A stretch of DNA of 64,000 bases. It comes from Siphonodentalium dalli (taxonomy: Eukaryota; Mollusca; Scaphopoda; Gadilida; Siphonodentaliidae). Position numbers and translations under genes: made by a program. This document shows, in pieces, positions 43,038 through 53,298 of the stretch. Under the pieces are notes generated by a model, which worked only from the letters and a program-made list of their open reading frames with translations, did not search any database and was not told where the DNA came from. The DNA is taken from positions 26,476,987-26,540,986 of the forward strand of contig CP136063.1 in NCBI GenBank assembly GCA_032622095.1, in the 5' to 3' direction. Numbering within the stretch: the first letter of the stretch is position 1; the number at the start of each line of letters is the position of its first letter.

Positions 43038-43899
43038 AGCCGCTTACACATGGGTGCGGCGTGGCCGAAGCGGCCGGACGATCGAGTTTTTGCAGTCATG
43101 AAGCACGGGTCCTTACACATTGGCGCGGCGCGGCCAATCGATGCACCTGCGACATTTTTAATGAGCGGCGCGATTATTTCTATGGAACCGTGAGCCATTT
43201 TGCAGAGCGATCACGCGACGAATCCCTGTCAGATCAAAGCATTCCACACATATTCATCGGGTCATGTAGTACTACCTCAAATTTAAGGGAAATCCCCAAA
43301 AATTCTATAAATACGTTCTACGAATTTAGGCCTCACACAACCAGTTCTCTCATCTGCACAACATCATAATAAAATTTAACCCGATGTTAATAGTGTAAAC
43401 AGAGAAGGGTACCATATGTATTGTCATCAAAGGTAGGAAAAAGGAAAAACGAGATGATCCTGTTGGAAAAGCAATTACGGAACTAATAGAGGCTCAAAAG
43501 AAGAAAAGTTGCGCAAATAACCCGGCAACTCAAGCTTCCACATCTCCAGAAGAGGCATTTTTCGAAAGTTGTAAGCTGAGGGTCAAGAATCTCCCAGATA
43601 TTTTACAATGCTGAGAACCCAGATCTTCCAGCACAGACGATTGTCCCCTTACCGTTGCATCCAAAAACTTCCATTTGTCTTCTTTTTTCGTTGTCGATAC
43701 AAATATGCCAGTGCTATTATAACAAGTGTGTCATCAGATACTGCCTCCATTTTAGAAACTAATGTTATGAAACACAATGCTTCGGGCGTTTATAATTATT
43801 CTGCTGCCGCCATGTGAAAGCGACACTCTCGCAGCGATGACAAAAAATTTATTCGCTAGATAACCGTGCCGGCCGCGCCGCTTCCATGTGTAAGCGGCT
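43038..43899. mobile_element. Harbinger-like element 3 with a BESS-motif relic
   Basis: The left end AGCCGCTTACACATGGGTGC and the inverse of the right end AGCCGCTTACACATGGAAGC are flanked by TAA (43035-43037, 43900-43902), a TWA duplication as in PIF/Harbinger. The terminus continues with GCGGCGTGGCC/GCGGCGCGGCC. Inside, 43441-43614 encodes a BESS-like peptide, in line with the MADF-BESS partner proteins of Harbinger elements. 862 bp, so the transposase has been lost. Confidence 0.85.
43441..43614 (+). pseudogene. BESS-motif coding relic
   Basis: A 57-codon open stretch without start reads KEKRDDPVGKAITELIEAQK, then PEEAFFESCKLRVKNLPD and a TGA. E-x-F-F-x-S-x4-V-x-x-L is the core of the BESS protein-interaction motif found after MADF DNA-binding domains. 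The MADF part is not recognisable in the remaining element. Confidence 0.55.
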
Positions 43900-43902
43900 T
43901 AA

Positions 43903-44269
43903 GACACGAGAAAATAAATGGTCTAACAGGAAGCACTGCATTGTGTTTTACCGGTGTTATGGAAAAAAACAACCAGTGCCACTGACCGGTGTTACCTAAA
44001 ATCGGCAGATTCCAGTATATTCAAGTACTCAGACATCGCGGAGTGATTTTTCCATAACTGTCCATTATTATTTTCCTATTTCCAATATCTTCAAGTTTTC
44101 AGTATATGCGTGCGAACCCTGAAAGCATCTCTGGTCAAAGCACATATGCCAACCCAACACCAGCCACAATGCCACAAGTGACGACCCTGATATATTACCA
44201 GAGATATCACCAGCAGCATCGACACTAGCAGCACCGACACCAGTCATCCAACAGCCTTTGAAGATAACC
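43903..44269. other. Non-coding or unrecognised stretch
   Basis: No domain. Possible upstream coding of the BEN-like fragment could not be confirmed because frames are broken. Confidence 0.3.
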
Positions 44270-44351
44270 GTGACAGATTCGAAACTCCTAGATGTGCGAT
44301 GCACCGGCAAGGTTTACACCAGACAATCTCGACCACATAATGCAGAATACA

Positions 44352-45012
44352 ACGCATGCAGGCCAGTGATAGTCCAGTCGAATTAACTGATGAGACATTG
44401 GAGCGTTGGTACGAAGAATTTTCATCGGAGAAATTTACCTTTCTGCGAAAACTGCTTTGCAATCAGTTCACTTACGGGAAGACGATCAACAGAAATGTCA
44501 GCGGGACGCAGCCCTGGGAATTAGCCTAGGCAATAGGCAATGCCTAGGTAAAAGCAGAGGCAAAATCATATTTGCCTAGGCAATTATATTGCCTAGGTAA
44601 AACAAGTTCATTGGGTTACTAAAATTGATTTGTGTCTATCAGAAATAGAACCTCTTTAGCCAAAATGACTTCCTTAAATCACTCTTTACATATATTGTCC
44701 TAAAATTGTTTCCATGGCACTGGGCCATTAACTAGCTACCCATAAGGGCACTAGTTTTGGAGATAATTTGTGGAATGTATATATATGATGAGTAGTGGCC
44801 AGAAAATGTTCTCCAAAATAACTAAGCATTTCAGGTTATTATTGAATCATATTGATTTGAGATGGCAATATTGTTGCAAAATCGCCTAGGTAAAATCTGT
44901 TTTTGCCTAGGCCGATCTCTTTCACCTAGGCAAATTTTCCTTAATTCCCAGGGCTGAGGACGAGGAACAAGCAATCACTCAACCCTGCCAAAATAGCGTA
45001 CATAAAGAGAAA
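44352..45012 (+). pseudogene. BEN-like domain fragment, interrupted by an insertion
   Basis: The frame before the insertion reads SPVELTDETLERWYEEFSSE then KFTFLRKLLCNQFTYGKTIN and RNVSGT at 44508. After the inserted element the same frame resumes as RNKQSLNPAKIAYIKRN. A W-x5-S start, L-x-R-x-L-L, a G after about 15 residues and L-x-P-x-K-x-x-x-I match BEN domains, which bind DNA in chromatin proteins. An upstream segment in another frame (44270-44390: LLDVRCTGKVYTRQSRPHN) also looks coding. The gene copy is broken by the element at 44509-44956. Confidence 0.5.
44509..44956. mobile_element. CCTAGG-rich inverted-repeat element
   Basis: The inverted termini both begin CAGCCCTGGGAATTA. Flanks GGGACG (left) and AGGACG (right) suggest a 5-6 bp TSD. 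At least seven CCTAGG palindromes lie in the subterminal zones (44526, 44545, 44575, 44592, 44884, 44906, 44933). A lone 17-bp copy of the terminus is inside the hAT element at 21534. Superfamily uncertain; the CAG start would suit hAT-like elements. Confidence 0.7.
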
Positions 45013-45709
45013 TTCTTTGTTTACTACACGTTGCAACCAAAGAAGTTTGGTGGCGATGCATCACTGCAATATACCAATGTGTGCGAAATGTGAACACCAA
45101 GATCCGCGATCGACTCGATAACTCCTTCTAGAGCAAATGTGACTGTTTGTGATTCTGTCCTATCAACGCTACCATGTATATAGATAAAATGACGAATGTG
45201 TTTTAACTGCATGCTTAAAGTCATTGCGCAAGTTTGTCGTGACGTTATGGTGAAATAAGAACAAATAGGACAGGCGTTTGATCAATTAAAATGTCCTTGT
45301 CAGTGGATGGGAGAAGAATATTTTGCCGTTTGAAATAATAGAAAATAGAGTCAATATGAGTGTCAACTCTTTCAGAGCCGGATTATATCGGCCCTAACGT
45401 TACATTTCCAAGGTGCCATGGTCAATCTAATCTGACCTAAATTTGGCCCGGGTTTTAAGACCATTTATTTTGGTAATAACTGTATGACAACAAGCACAAA
45501 CACAGATTATTTAGACGGCTATCTAGGTCTACACATTAAGAAATATAGACGAAAGCAATCCAGTAGCAGAATGAGGCAGAAAGCTAAAAAGAAAATATAA
45601 AACGGTAACTCGGGTAACCCGACCGGTAGGTATTTGTCATCTGAATGATCAGATTTACCTAACTCAGTGGTATCAATATTAAAATATTTAATATTTTTTT
45701 ATTTCTCCA
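45013..45709. other. Unrecognised stretch
   Basis: No domain or repeat. A short minus frame (45024-45224) is probably chance. Confidence 0.3.
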
Positions 45710-45891
45710 GAGATGATATTTCACTGACCATTCTGAAAGTCCACTGCTCCACACCCAAACAGGAACAGTCAGCAATGCCTCCACATTCCCCTGATTCAAC
45801 AGGAATGAATCAAAAGTGTACATATAGAGAGAATTTAGACAATGACGAGATATTTTCAGCCTTACCTGTTGCTTGTATAAACGTCTATTAA
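45710..45891 (+). CDS. Possible terminal exon, unknown protein
   Basis: A pyrimidine-rich acceptor (tttttttatttctccag) precedes an open segment reading DDISLTILKVHCSTPKQEQS then DNDEIFSALPVACINVY and TAA. No known domain. The only support is the splice acceptor plus the open frame of 60 codons, so this remains weak. Confidence 0.2.
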
Positions 45892-46217
45892 ATAAGTTGT
45901 TAATGAATGTTACTAGTTTGTTTTTTCTATTTTTATTTGAGAACAAACCTAGGTAAAAAGAACAATAGGTTACAAAAGGGTGCTGGGATACCTCCATGGT
46001 GAAAATTTAAAATACTAGTAGGACAGGTCAGAAACCAAATTGTGAAAAAAATGTGGTGAATGAACAAATCAATTAACATTTCTGACAAATAACATACAGA
46101 AATCAAACAATTTCAGATTAACAAAGAGGGATAACTCTTATACGGAAAATGTGAATAACGTCCAATGATCTATGGTTGAGATATATGAGCAGACTGACAG
46201 ATATCAAACATTTTCAG
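45892..46217. other. Non-coding stretch before the gap
   Basis: Nothing recognised. Confidence 0.3.
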
Positions 46218-46317
46218 NNNNNNNNNNNNNNNNNNNNNNNNNNNNNNNNNNNNNNNNNNNNNNNNNNNNNNNNNNNNNNNNNNNNNNNNNNNNNNNNNNN
46301 NNNNNNNNNNNNNNNNN
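46218..46317. other. Assembly gap, 100 N
   Basis: Exactly 100 N; true size unknown. Confidence 0.98.
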
Positions 46318-47553
46318 AAAAAATTGAATGAGGGTGTAAAAAACGTGTTTTTTGCCCCTCGGGCCACCCACCACCCCGGCATACGTTCCTGCAAATTTTT
46401 TAATACCCCCCCCCCTGTGATAACCTCTAAAAACACACCACATGGTAGCTATTGATGTGGGACAAAATCGTTAGCTCCACCAACATCGTGGGATACTAGG
46501 AAATTTAATACCCGGATGTCTCTTTTTGAAACATCTTGGCTCCGCCTCGGGGTTAAAAACATCTTGGCTCCGCCTCGGGGTTAAAAATCGAGAACCAGGT
46601 ATTAAATATCCATGTATCCCCGATATTTCAGAAGATAAATAATAATACCACTGTTACTCATATGTAAAACGTAATAATTCCCACTAGCTGGTTTATAGTA
46701 AACATTGCTCGAGAATATTCAGCTGTGGCTTTTATCCCATTAATTTGGAGAATTTACCACCTATATTTGAAAATTTCAGCTGACATATTTAGATATAACA
46801 AATTAACAATACATGTTCGTTAATAACACCCACAATAAGATCGCGACTGCACCTCGGCATGTCATTTATAGGTAAGGTTTTGATGCGTCCGAAACTGAAC
46901 TAAAATTGTCCGATCCTGAACCAAATTTGTCCGAACCTGAACGAAAATTGTGTCTGAACCTGAACAAAATTGTTGCGAATCTGAACCTGAACATTTTGAA
47001 ATTTTCAAAGGTCGTTTTTCGGAGTTAGACAATATAAATATCGCTGGTTTTGCATTCCGAAGATGTGTGGTCACATAATCTACACACAACAATACATAAA
47101 TTTGCGGATGCATGAGCCCAGGGCCAAAAAAAATACAAAAAAGTGGACATTTCGCCGCCTCAATAAAATTTCGAAAAATTATGACGACTTGACACGCCAA
47201 ATACAACAATTCACATGCCTGTCATGCGAAAGGCGTGTTACGAGTGTGTTGGGCATACACCTTGAAACAGTTTTGTATGAATTTGTATCACCGAAAGATG
47301 TCGTTGATTGCTGCTTGGAGACAATATATACACTTACAGTTATCTGCTTTAGTGGGCACCGCCATCTTGGAATGTCCGAACCTAAATGGGTATCCGACAG
47401 TGATTAAGATCAACACAATGCAATCATATACAGGATTAAGACTTTATGTATAGAGTGTCTGCTAGTAACAACCAGGCTGGGTTATCTCCCTTAAACTGCC
47501 TGTGGACGACACATACATCAGAGCCTTATTCAGAAAACAGGCTGGGTTATCCC
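46318..47553. other. Repeat-bearing non-coding stretch
   Basis: A 27-bp unit (catcttggctccgcctcggg) is duplicated at 46532-46586. At 46883-47000 'tccgaacctgaac' recurs four to five times with a loose ~25-bp period. The frame at 47063-47407 (+) has no domain. 47455-47553 is an inverse copy of the GGGAGGTAAC repeat. Confidence 0.5.
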
Positions 47554-47557
47554 TTAA

Positions 47558-48037
47558 AGGTACTCAACCCGATAAAACTCCTCTCAATTACTATTTCAAT
47601 GGCTTCGGGGGTCAAAAATATTTGATTCGAGTCGAGGAAGTCACCCATCAAAGCTCAGATTTGTTAGATATCGATTTTAGAAATCTATTATTTTTCATTA
47701 TCGGGAATTCTTTCTGGCCCAGAATACAGTCAAAAATTCGTTATTATTACCCACTCGATTATAGAGTTATCCATCCTTGTCTGTTTGAATAGAATTTTGG
47801 CGTAAAATCTCGAGCATGTTACCAAATTGACGGCAGTTATTGGTACTCATCTCGAGAACATAAGAATTTTCAAAAATCAATATCTAATAACTCTGAGCTT
47901 TGTTTGATAGGTTCCTCGACTCGAATCAAATATTTTGTATCCCCAAAGCCAAAGAAATAGTAATATAGGACCCTCTGATCGGATTGTTGTTGTTGGAATC
48001 TGTTGAGATGGGGACCCTCTTTACGGGTTGAGTACCT
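47558..48037. mobile_element. TTAA-flanked 480-bp element
   Basis: Inverted termini AGGTACTCAACCCG, flanked by TTAA (47554-47557, 48038-48041). Removing it and one TTAA rebuilds 'ctgggttatcccttaatctgcctgtgg', matching the intact repeat at 47480-47505. TTAA duplication fits piggyBac- or Kolobok-type enzymes. The open frame crossing its left edge (47502-47792) is chance. Confidence 0.88.
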
Positions 48038-48041
48038 TTAA

Positions 48042-50068
48042 TCTGCCTGTGGACGACACATACATCAGAGACTTATTCAGTGACCAGGCTGGGTTTAATT
48101 GACGAAACATTCCCGATCATCGACAATATTATTGAACAGATAGATGATACATAGACCGAGACCCTGAAATATAAATAGGTCCTACTCTACAACACTAATA
48201 AATATATAGATGCAAAATAAATAAAATACTACTCTACTGTTAATTAATAACTTAATGCTCCAGTATGGAGGCTTGCTATTTTAATCAAATATTATTAACT
48301 TGAATCAAATAAACATTGATCAAATGAAGTTAAATGAATAAAATGATAAAACATAAATGACAACACGTACACATACATACAAACTGAACTGAGATATATT
48401 TTGTAGGCTTACCAAGTCTGAATGATTTAGGTCCATAGTATTTTTTAGGAAAGAATGTTTGAAGATTATTGAACAACGATGTCAGATTAATATGACTGCA
48501 TTTTTAAACAGATAACCGAACAATATGTTAACAACGTAATAGAGAACTAATTTTGTGGTGGTAAAATACTCAGTGCATGTCTGAGTAGTGATTTAATTAG
48601 TGAGCTGTTATTACTGGGCCAGTTTAGAATGGTGGGATTGTAGACAGGTAGTAATAGGCAAGCAGGGGGGGGGGGGGGGTTAGGGTGTGTATATGAATTA
48701 CGTTATTTGTTTAGCTTGCAATACATGCACATACATCATGCTTACATTAGCACTTAAAATTAATATTGTACATGTTCATATGTGTAGATGTAGATATGTA
48801 GACTCTACAAACATAAATAAACAAGTCCTAATTTCTAGATTAAGGGAAGAGGTATACCTCCCAACATACAGACATAATACACCCTTACACAATCATACTA
48901 CTAGTTATATAGAATAACCTATACACACATAAGGGATATATTATTGCTCCTGTCAGAGACTTTCTACAAAGTTCAAACTACTACTTGAAGTTTCACAAAC
49001 ACAAAGTATAGATGAATATGTTATAACTATAAATATGCAATTAAATGAGAATTAATTATAGTTTACCATATTATAAAGTGAACTATCCATAATTATAAAA
49101 CTGACATATTCCAATTATGGAGAATCACAAGTGGATCTCTATTGGCGACAATAGGAAAAATGGGTTAAAATATATATCATTGAAACGAACATAAAAGTAC
49201 ATTGAACATACCTAAACGATGAGTTTTGAGTCTGGATGTCACCTTGTACTTGTAGAATACTTTTGCAAACCATAATAAACTCTTATAAACATAATGTTTA
49301 TAAGAGTTTGTTTCTTTTCAACAATGAAAACCAACTGACATTTCGCGGTTAAACCAACCCATCCCAATAAAAGTATTGGGCTGACTTAGGTTTTAGCGCG
49401 AAACTAAATATTAAAGCAATACGATTTGTTTATGAGGGATAGTGAAGTGCAGTTAAGATTAATTACGGACTAATTAAGTGTTAAAGAGTTAGTAAGACAT
49501 GCACATGCAGATATTATTAAAATCCTCCATTTGATGCATTATTTACCTTTACATGTAAATATATCACCGCCACAGACAAGCGATGTAGTTTTTGACACAT
49601 CTTTCGAGGCGCGCATTTTAAGCCCGGAAACCACACTTTAGGTTTAATGTAAGATTTCATTATTTTTTTGGTAGAGTTATAGTCAAGAGACTTTATCAAC
49701 AAAGTTTTGTAGCTAAATGGCAGTGGTTTGTAGTCCAAAATAAAAAATATTCACTTTTGAATATTTATTGGTATTCGTTTCTGCAGGTATTATGTATAAA
49801 AATATAAATTGCAACTTTTTACAACACAGGGGTTTGGGTCCTATACGAACAGCCACATGCATGGCATGGAACAGAAAAGTGTATCCCATGTTGGTCTATT
49901 CCTGATATGGTACATGTAGAAATATATTGCTGGAAATCAGCTGTGACCATGGCAAGTATTTTTCAGAGCATATGAAGCTCATTTATTTGTCAACCTATCT
50001 TTTTTTTTATACCTTCTTCAAAATTATGTAGACAAAATGGAAACACAGAATGATTTTGTACATGTACT
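48042..50068. other. Long AT-rich non-coding stretch
   Basis: Starts with a remnant of the GGGAGGTAAC repeat. Contains a poly-G run at 48666-48680. Small frames (48687-48917 plus, 49517-49738 minus) have no recognised domain. The last ~40 bp are, on the minus strand, the continuation of the zinc finger at 52996-53298. Confidence 0.45.
49277..49309. repeat. 33-bp near-perfect palindrome
   Basis: AAACTCTTATAAACAT, one A, then its exact inverse complement. A single small hairpin of unknown role. Confidence 0.7.
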
Positions 50069-50082
50069 TTAGTGCTGAAACA

Positions 50083-52295
50083 CCCCGTGTGGGCCCGGGG
50101 TAGAATAGGCCTACCACCCCACTGCGAGGGGTAAAAATCCCCTAATGTCGCACCCTGTTTGCCATGGGGTGCATCCTGTGAGGTGTGGTGTAGGAGTCCT
50201 GGAGGTACTAGGGCGGTTGTATCACGTGAGGCATCGACCTGCGGATACGACTTAGCTCATGGTCCTCTTTGGTCCTACATCTCTTCAAGACGGGTGGTTG
50301 AGTTGACCCGGCTCAATCAATCGGCTAGTCACGCCTCTCCGCAGTGTTTCAGATTCATTTTGTTATATGTTGTATTGCTCGTCTGATGTTTGAAGTATGG
50401 TTTTCAGTTTTTTCATGTATGATGTTTCAGTTTTGTCCTGTCTCTTTGTGTTCGTCTGATGATTGTTGAATCTTGTACTGTTCAAGCCTGTCTCACTGTG
50501 GGGAGGTACCGGGAGGCTGCTATATGCAGTGGCTAAACGGGTCACCGCTTCAGCTATGTACCAGTCTTCGACCCGACCAGAATTTGAAGGGTAGTCCACG
50601 GCGGCTGCTGGGCTAGTTGTCGATATTTTGCTTTTTGTATGGCAACTCAAACAAACAAACAACCAAACGTAAGATTGATGACGCGCCAAGTTCCAATGTT
50701 GCTGTGGTATTCCCACAGTACTTGGTTCTTGGCTTCGAACCAAATGTGAAACGACCTTCTATCTTTGTTATCGATAAAACGCTACAAAGCATTGCTGGTC
50801 AATTGAAATCTGTCAAACCAATCAGGACTGGGCCAATAAGTGGCTCTCTCTTGATTGAATGCTCAAAGAAAGTTCAATCTGATGCTCTGTTAGAGTTAAC
50901 AGCTATTGCACAAACACCAGTATTGGTTACTCCTCACAAGACATTAAATAGTAGCAGAGCTGTGTTGCGGACCCGCGATATAGCAGATTCTTCGGAATCG
51001 GAGATATTGGCGGAGTTGGCACCACAGGGAGTTACAGAAGTCCGTCGATTTACAAAAACTGTTGATGGTATTCGAGTTCCTCTGAATAGTTATCTCCTGA
51101 CCTTCAATCGGTGCGAACATCCACCGACATTGAAGGTTGGATATATGAAAATAGATATCAGTACGTATGTTCCAAATCCATTACGATGTTTTAAATGCCA
51201 GGGCTACGGCCATGGCCAGGAACATTGTAAAAGTAAAGAAACCATTTGTGCACGCTGCTCTGTTCCTGGTCATGATTATAAGGATTGTACAAATCTTAAA
51301 AAATGTTCGAACTGTCAAGGTTCACATGCTGCAATGGATCGTTCATGTCCCATCTGGGATTATGAATTCAAAATTCAAAGATGTAAAGCTGAGAAACATT
51401 TATCATACATGGATGCTAAGAAATTAGTTGGTGCCAAACCATCAATTTCTCAAGTCACTTACTCGGCTGCCGTTTCTAAGAAAAAGTCTGTTGATGCCGG
51501 CACTCAGACAGAAAATCAAACAAAACTCGGAAAAATATCGATAGCAACACAAGTGCAAGAGAATGATATTAGTCCTGTTCCTGAACCTGTCTCACAGGCA
51601 ATGGATACAGCTACTACAGTTTTTACGTTCACTCCGAAACCAACTAAGGAAATTGATCCTATTGTTCCAAAAAAGAAAACATCTAAATCTGTCAAAAGCT
51701 TCGACTCTCAGGAAAACAGGTTGATCTTTGAATATGCAAAGTTTGAAAAGATGTTCAATGATAAGTTTTCAACTTTAAGTGACTCTAAGCATTTCGTCTG
51801 GGAGAACGCTGGCCGTGATGTGTCACGTCACCTGCAGAGCCTGCCACCTGAACGTCAACTTGACGAAGTAATTCAGGCTCACACCAGATTCAACAGATAT
51901 TATAAATATCTTATGAGTTATTCAAAAGTAGACTTTGATGACTACTTCACATATTTCAATGTGGACCCGCCTTTATAAAATTATAAAATGATTTTTATTT
52001 GTTGATTCCAGTTCATGTAGGTTTTATATTTTGGCTGTTTTCAAAGCAGCATTACTATTCCTTTTTTGTTATTCTGTTTTATATGTGTTTGCACAACGAT
52101 CAGTTTCCTAATGGTTCTGGCCCCAATCGAGCACTCCCGCTCTGATTTGGGTGTTTTTATTTATATATATTTTGTTACTTTTATCATTTCTATTCACAGT
52201 TGCTTCACTCGATTTTGATAATCTGTTTCTTCTCGTCGTGATATGGCTTTATTGCTAAAACGACGTTAAACCCCAATCAATCAATCAATCAATCA
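50083..52295 (+). mobile_element. ORF1-only LINE (half-LINE) with 14-bp TSD
   Basis: TTTAGTGCTGAAAC flanks it exactly on both sides (50069-50082, 52296-52309). It has a ~530-bp GC-richer 5' leader beginning ACCCCGTGTGGGCCCGGGG, one ORF with zinc knuckles, and a ~300-bp 3' region ending CGACGTTAAACCCC plus (AATC)n. There is no endonuclease or reverse-transcriptase ORF, and only 317 bp follow the ORF. The leader resembles the head of molluscan SINE-like repeats as I remember them. Target-primed retrotransposition is shown by the long TSD and the short-repeat tail; the enzymes must have come from another element. Confidence 0.85.
50617..51978 (+). CDS. LINE ORF1 / gag-like nucleic-acid-binding protein
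   Basis: About 450 codons open to TAA. Order: a basic start (KRKIDDAPSS), a folded part with VRRFTKTVDGIRVPL and a strand-rich region, then zinc knuckles RCFKCQGYGHGQEHC, CARCSVPGHDYKDC and CSNCQGSHAAMDRSC at about residues 193-248. A lysine-rich linker and an acidic/aromatic tail (DDYFTYFNV) follow. This is the layout of ORF1 proteins that coat LINE RNA. The open frame at 50617 begins with TTG. The only well-placed ATG (50639) is one base out of frame, separated by the CAAA-repeat at 50647-50665, so a single-base slip probably hit this copy near its start; the rest is undamaged. Confidence 0.8.
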   Translation: MSIFCFLYGNSNKQTTKRKIDDAPSSNVAVVFPQYLVLGFEPNVKRPSIFVIDKTLQSIAGQLKSVKPIRTGPISGSLLIECSKKVQSDALLELTAIAQTPVLVTPHKTLNSSRAVLRTRDIADSSESEILAELAPQGVTEVRRFTKTVDGIRVPLNSYLLTFNRCEHPPTLKVGYMKIDISTYVPNPLRCFKCQGYGHGQEHCKSKETICARCSVPGHDYKDCTNLKKCSNCQGSHAAMDRSCPIWDYEFKIQRCKAEKHLSYMDAKKLVGAKPSISQVTYSAAVSKKKSVDAGTQTENQTKLGKISIATQVQENDISPVPEPVSQAMDTATTVFTFTPKPTKEIDPIVPKKKTSKSVKSFDSQENRLIFEYAKFEKMFNDKFSTLSDSKHFVWENAGRDVSRHLQSLPPERQLDEVIQAHTRFNRYYKYLMSYSKVDFDDYFTYFNVDPPL

Positions 52296-52995
52296 TTTAG
52301 TGCTGAAACGATTAATCGACTAGTCGAGGGATTATTAAATTAGTCAATCCCGAAATCTGCTATCAATTAGTCAGAAAAAAGCACTACCTATATGCTATCA
52401 TGACAGCATGACCATATAACATAATATGTAAAAGTTAACACATATCAACTTCTTAAAACATTGTTTGAACTGAAGTTGAGCCCAATGTATGCAAGTATAG
52501 GCACGGTTTCTTTTATGTTGATCATCAAAGATATGAAGTGTTGCTGCTGACTGAACACCGTCTAGTTCGATGTGACGCTATTGACCAGTGATAACTTCTC
52601 AATGTGGAACATGTAATGATGCAACAAAATGGCATCAATGATATACGAAACATATTTCATGACAAGTCAACCGAGTAACTGAATAGATTCTAATACCCAA
52701 ATCCCCCCCCCCCCCCCCGCACCATGAGGCGCCTATTCGGAGAGAAAATAGAACACACCAGACATCTCATTAGCGAGACTCAAGGGCGGCAGATTATATA
52801 GTTCACGTGCTTTCCATTTTAATGTTCTGAAACAAAGAGTTGGATACTCAAAACTGCGATGCCACATGACCCATGTTATACGTCATATGGGCATAGAAAC
52901 GGGAACTCTTAGAATGGGTTTGGCTTGTCGACTGGTAGTCGATTACCTCTGGCGAATAGTCGATTCCTTAAAATTGCTAACCGTTTCAACACTTA

Positions 52996-53298
52996 ACATT
53001 GACATGTGCTTCTAAATCATATGTGTTATACATGACCTTCATACAATATGTGCATTTAAACTTCTGTGCACAGTGTTTGACATCGGTATGCTCTTATACC
53101 GTATTTAAAAACTCTTAGGGCAACTGTCACACAAATAGTTTGCTTTGTCCACTGGTTTATCTCTATACATGGAACAAACACTTTGTGTACAGAGTGTCGT
53201 TTCTGGTGCCTTGTTAAATTGGACTTGAACTTACTTTCATATTTGCATTGTCTATGCTGACATTTATGTCGTGACATCTTCAGTGTGCTTGATGCCAC
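52996..53298 (-). pseudogene. C2H2 zinc-finger protein fragment
   Basis: On the minus strand the frame from 53298 gives HKCQHRQCKYESKFKSNLTR then HQKRH. A second frame gives NYLCDSCPKSF and a third KFKCTYCMKVMYNTYDLEAH. Three C2H2 fingers in three frames mean at least two frameshifts. The last finger stops at element E. Across that element the minus-strand flank (50070 downward) continues VHVQNH, which would supply the final H-x3-H. So the hAT insertion split an existing finger. Confidence 0.65.

Larger units (their letters stand above)
50071..52995. mobile_element. hAT-like element E, split by an ORF1-only LINE
   Basis: The left end TAGTGCTGAAACGATTAATC (its first 12 bases at 50071, then again complete from 52299) and a right end with CCGTTTCAACACTTA match element A at 19022-25033, including the GACTAGTCG and CTCTGGCGA(C/A)TAGTC subterminal words. 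The nearest matching 8-bp flanks are ATGTACTT (50063) and ATGTGCTT (53003), offset by a few bases from the expected right tip. A poly-C run lies at 52702-52718. Confidence 0.7.

Noticed and set aside
43061..43369. 102-codon plus-strand ORF
   Set aside because: It starts inside the inverted terminus of Harbinger-like element 3 and has no domain.
47502..47792. 96-codon plus-strand ORF
   Set aside because: It crosses the boundary of the TTAA element at 47558, so it is a chance frame.
50083..50400. tRNA gene or tRNA-derived SINE head in the LINE leader
   Set aside because: No A-box and B-box pair at correct spacing could be found, and no tRNA fold was evident.
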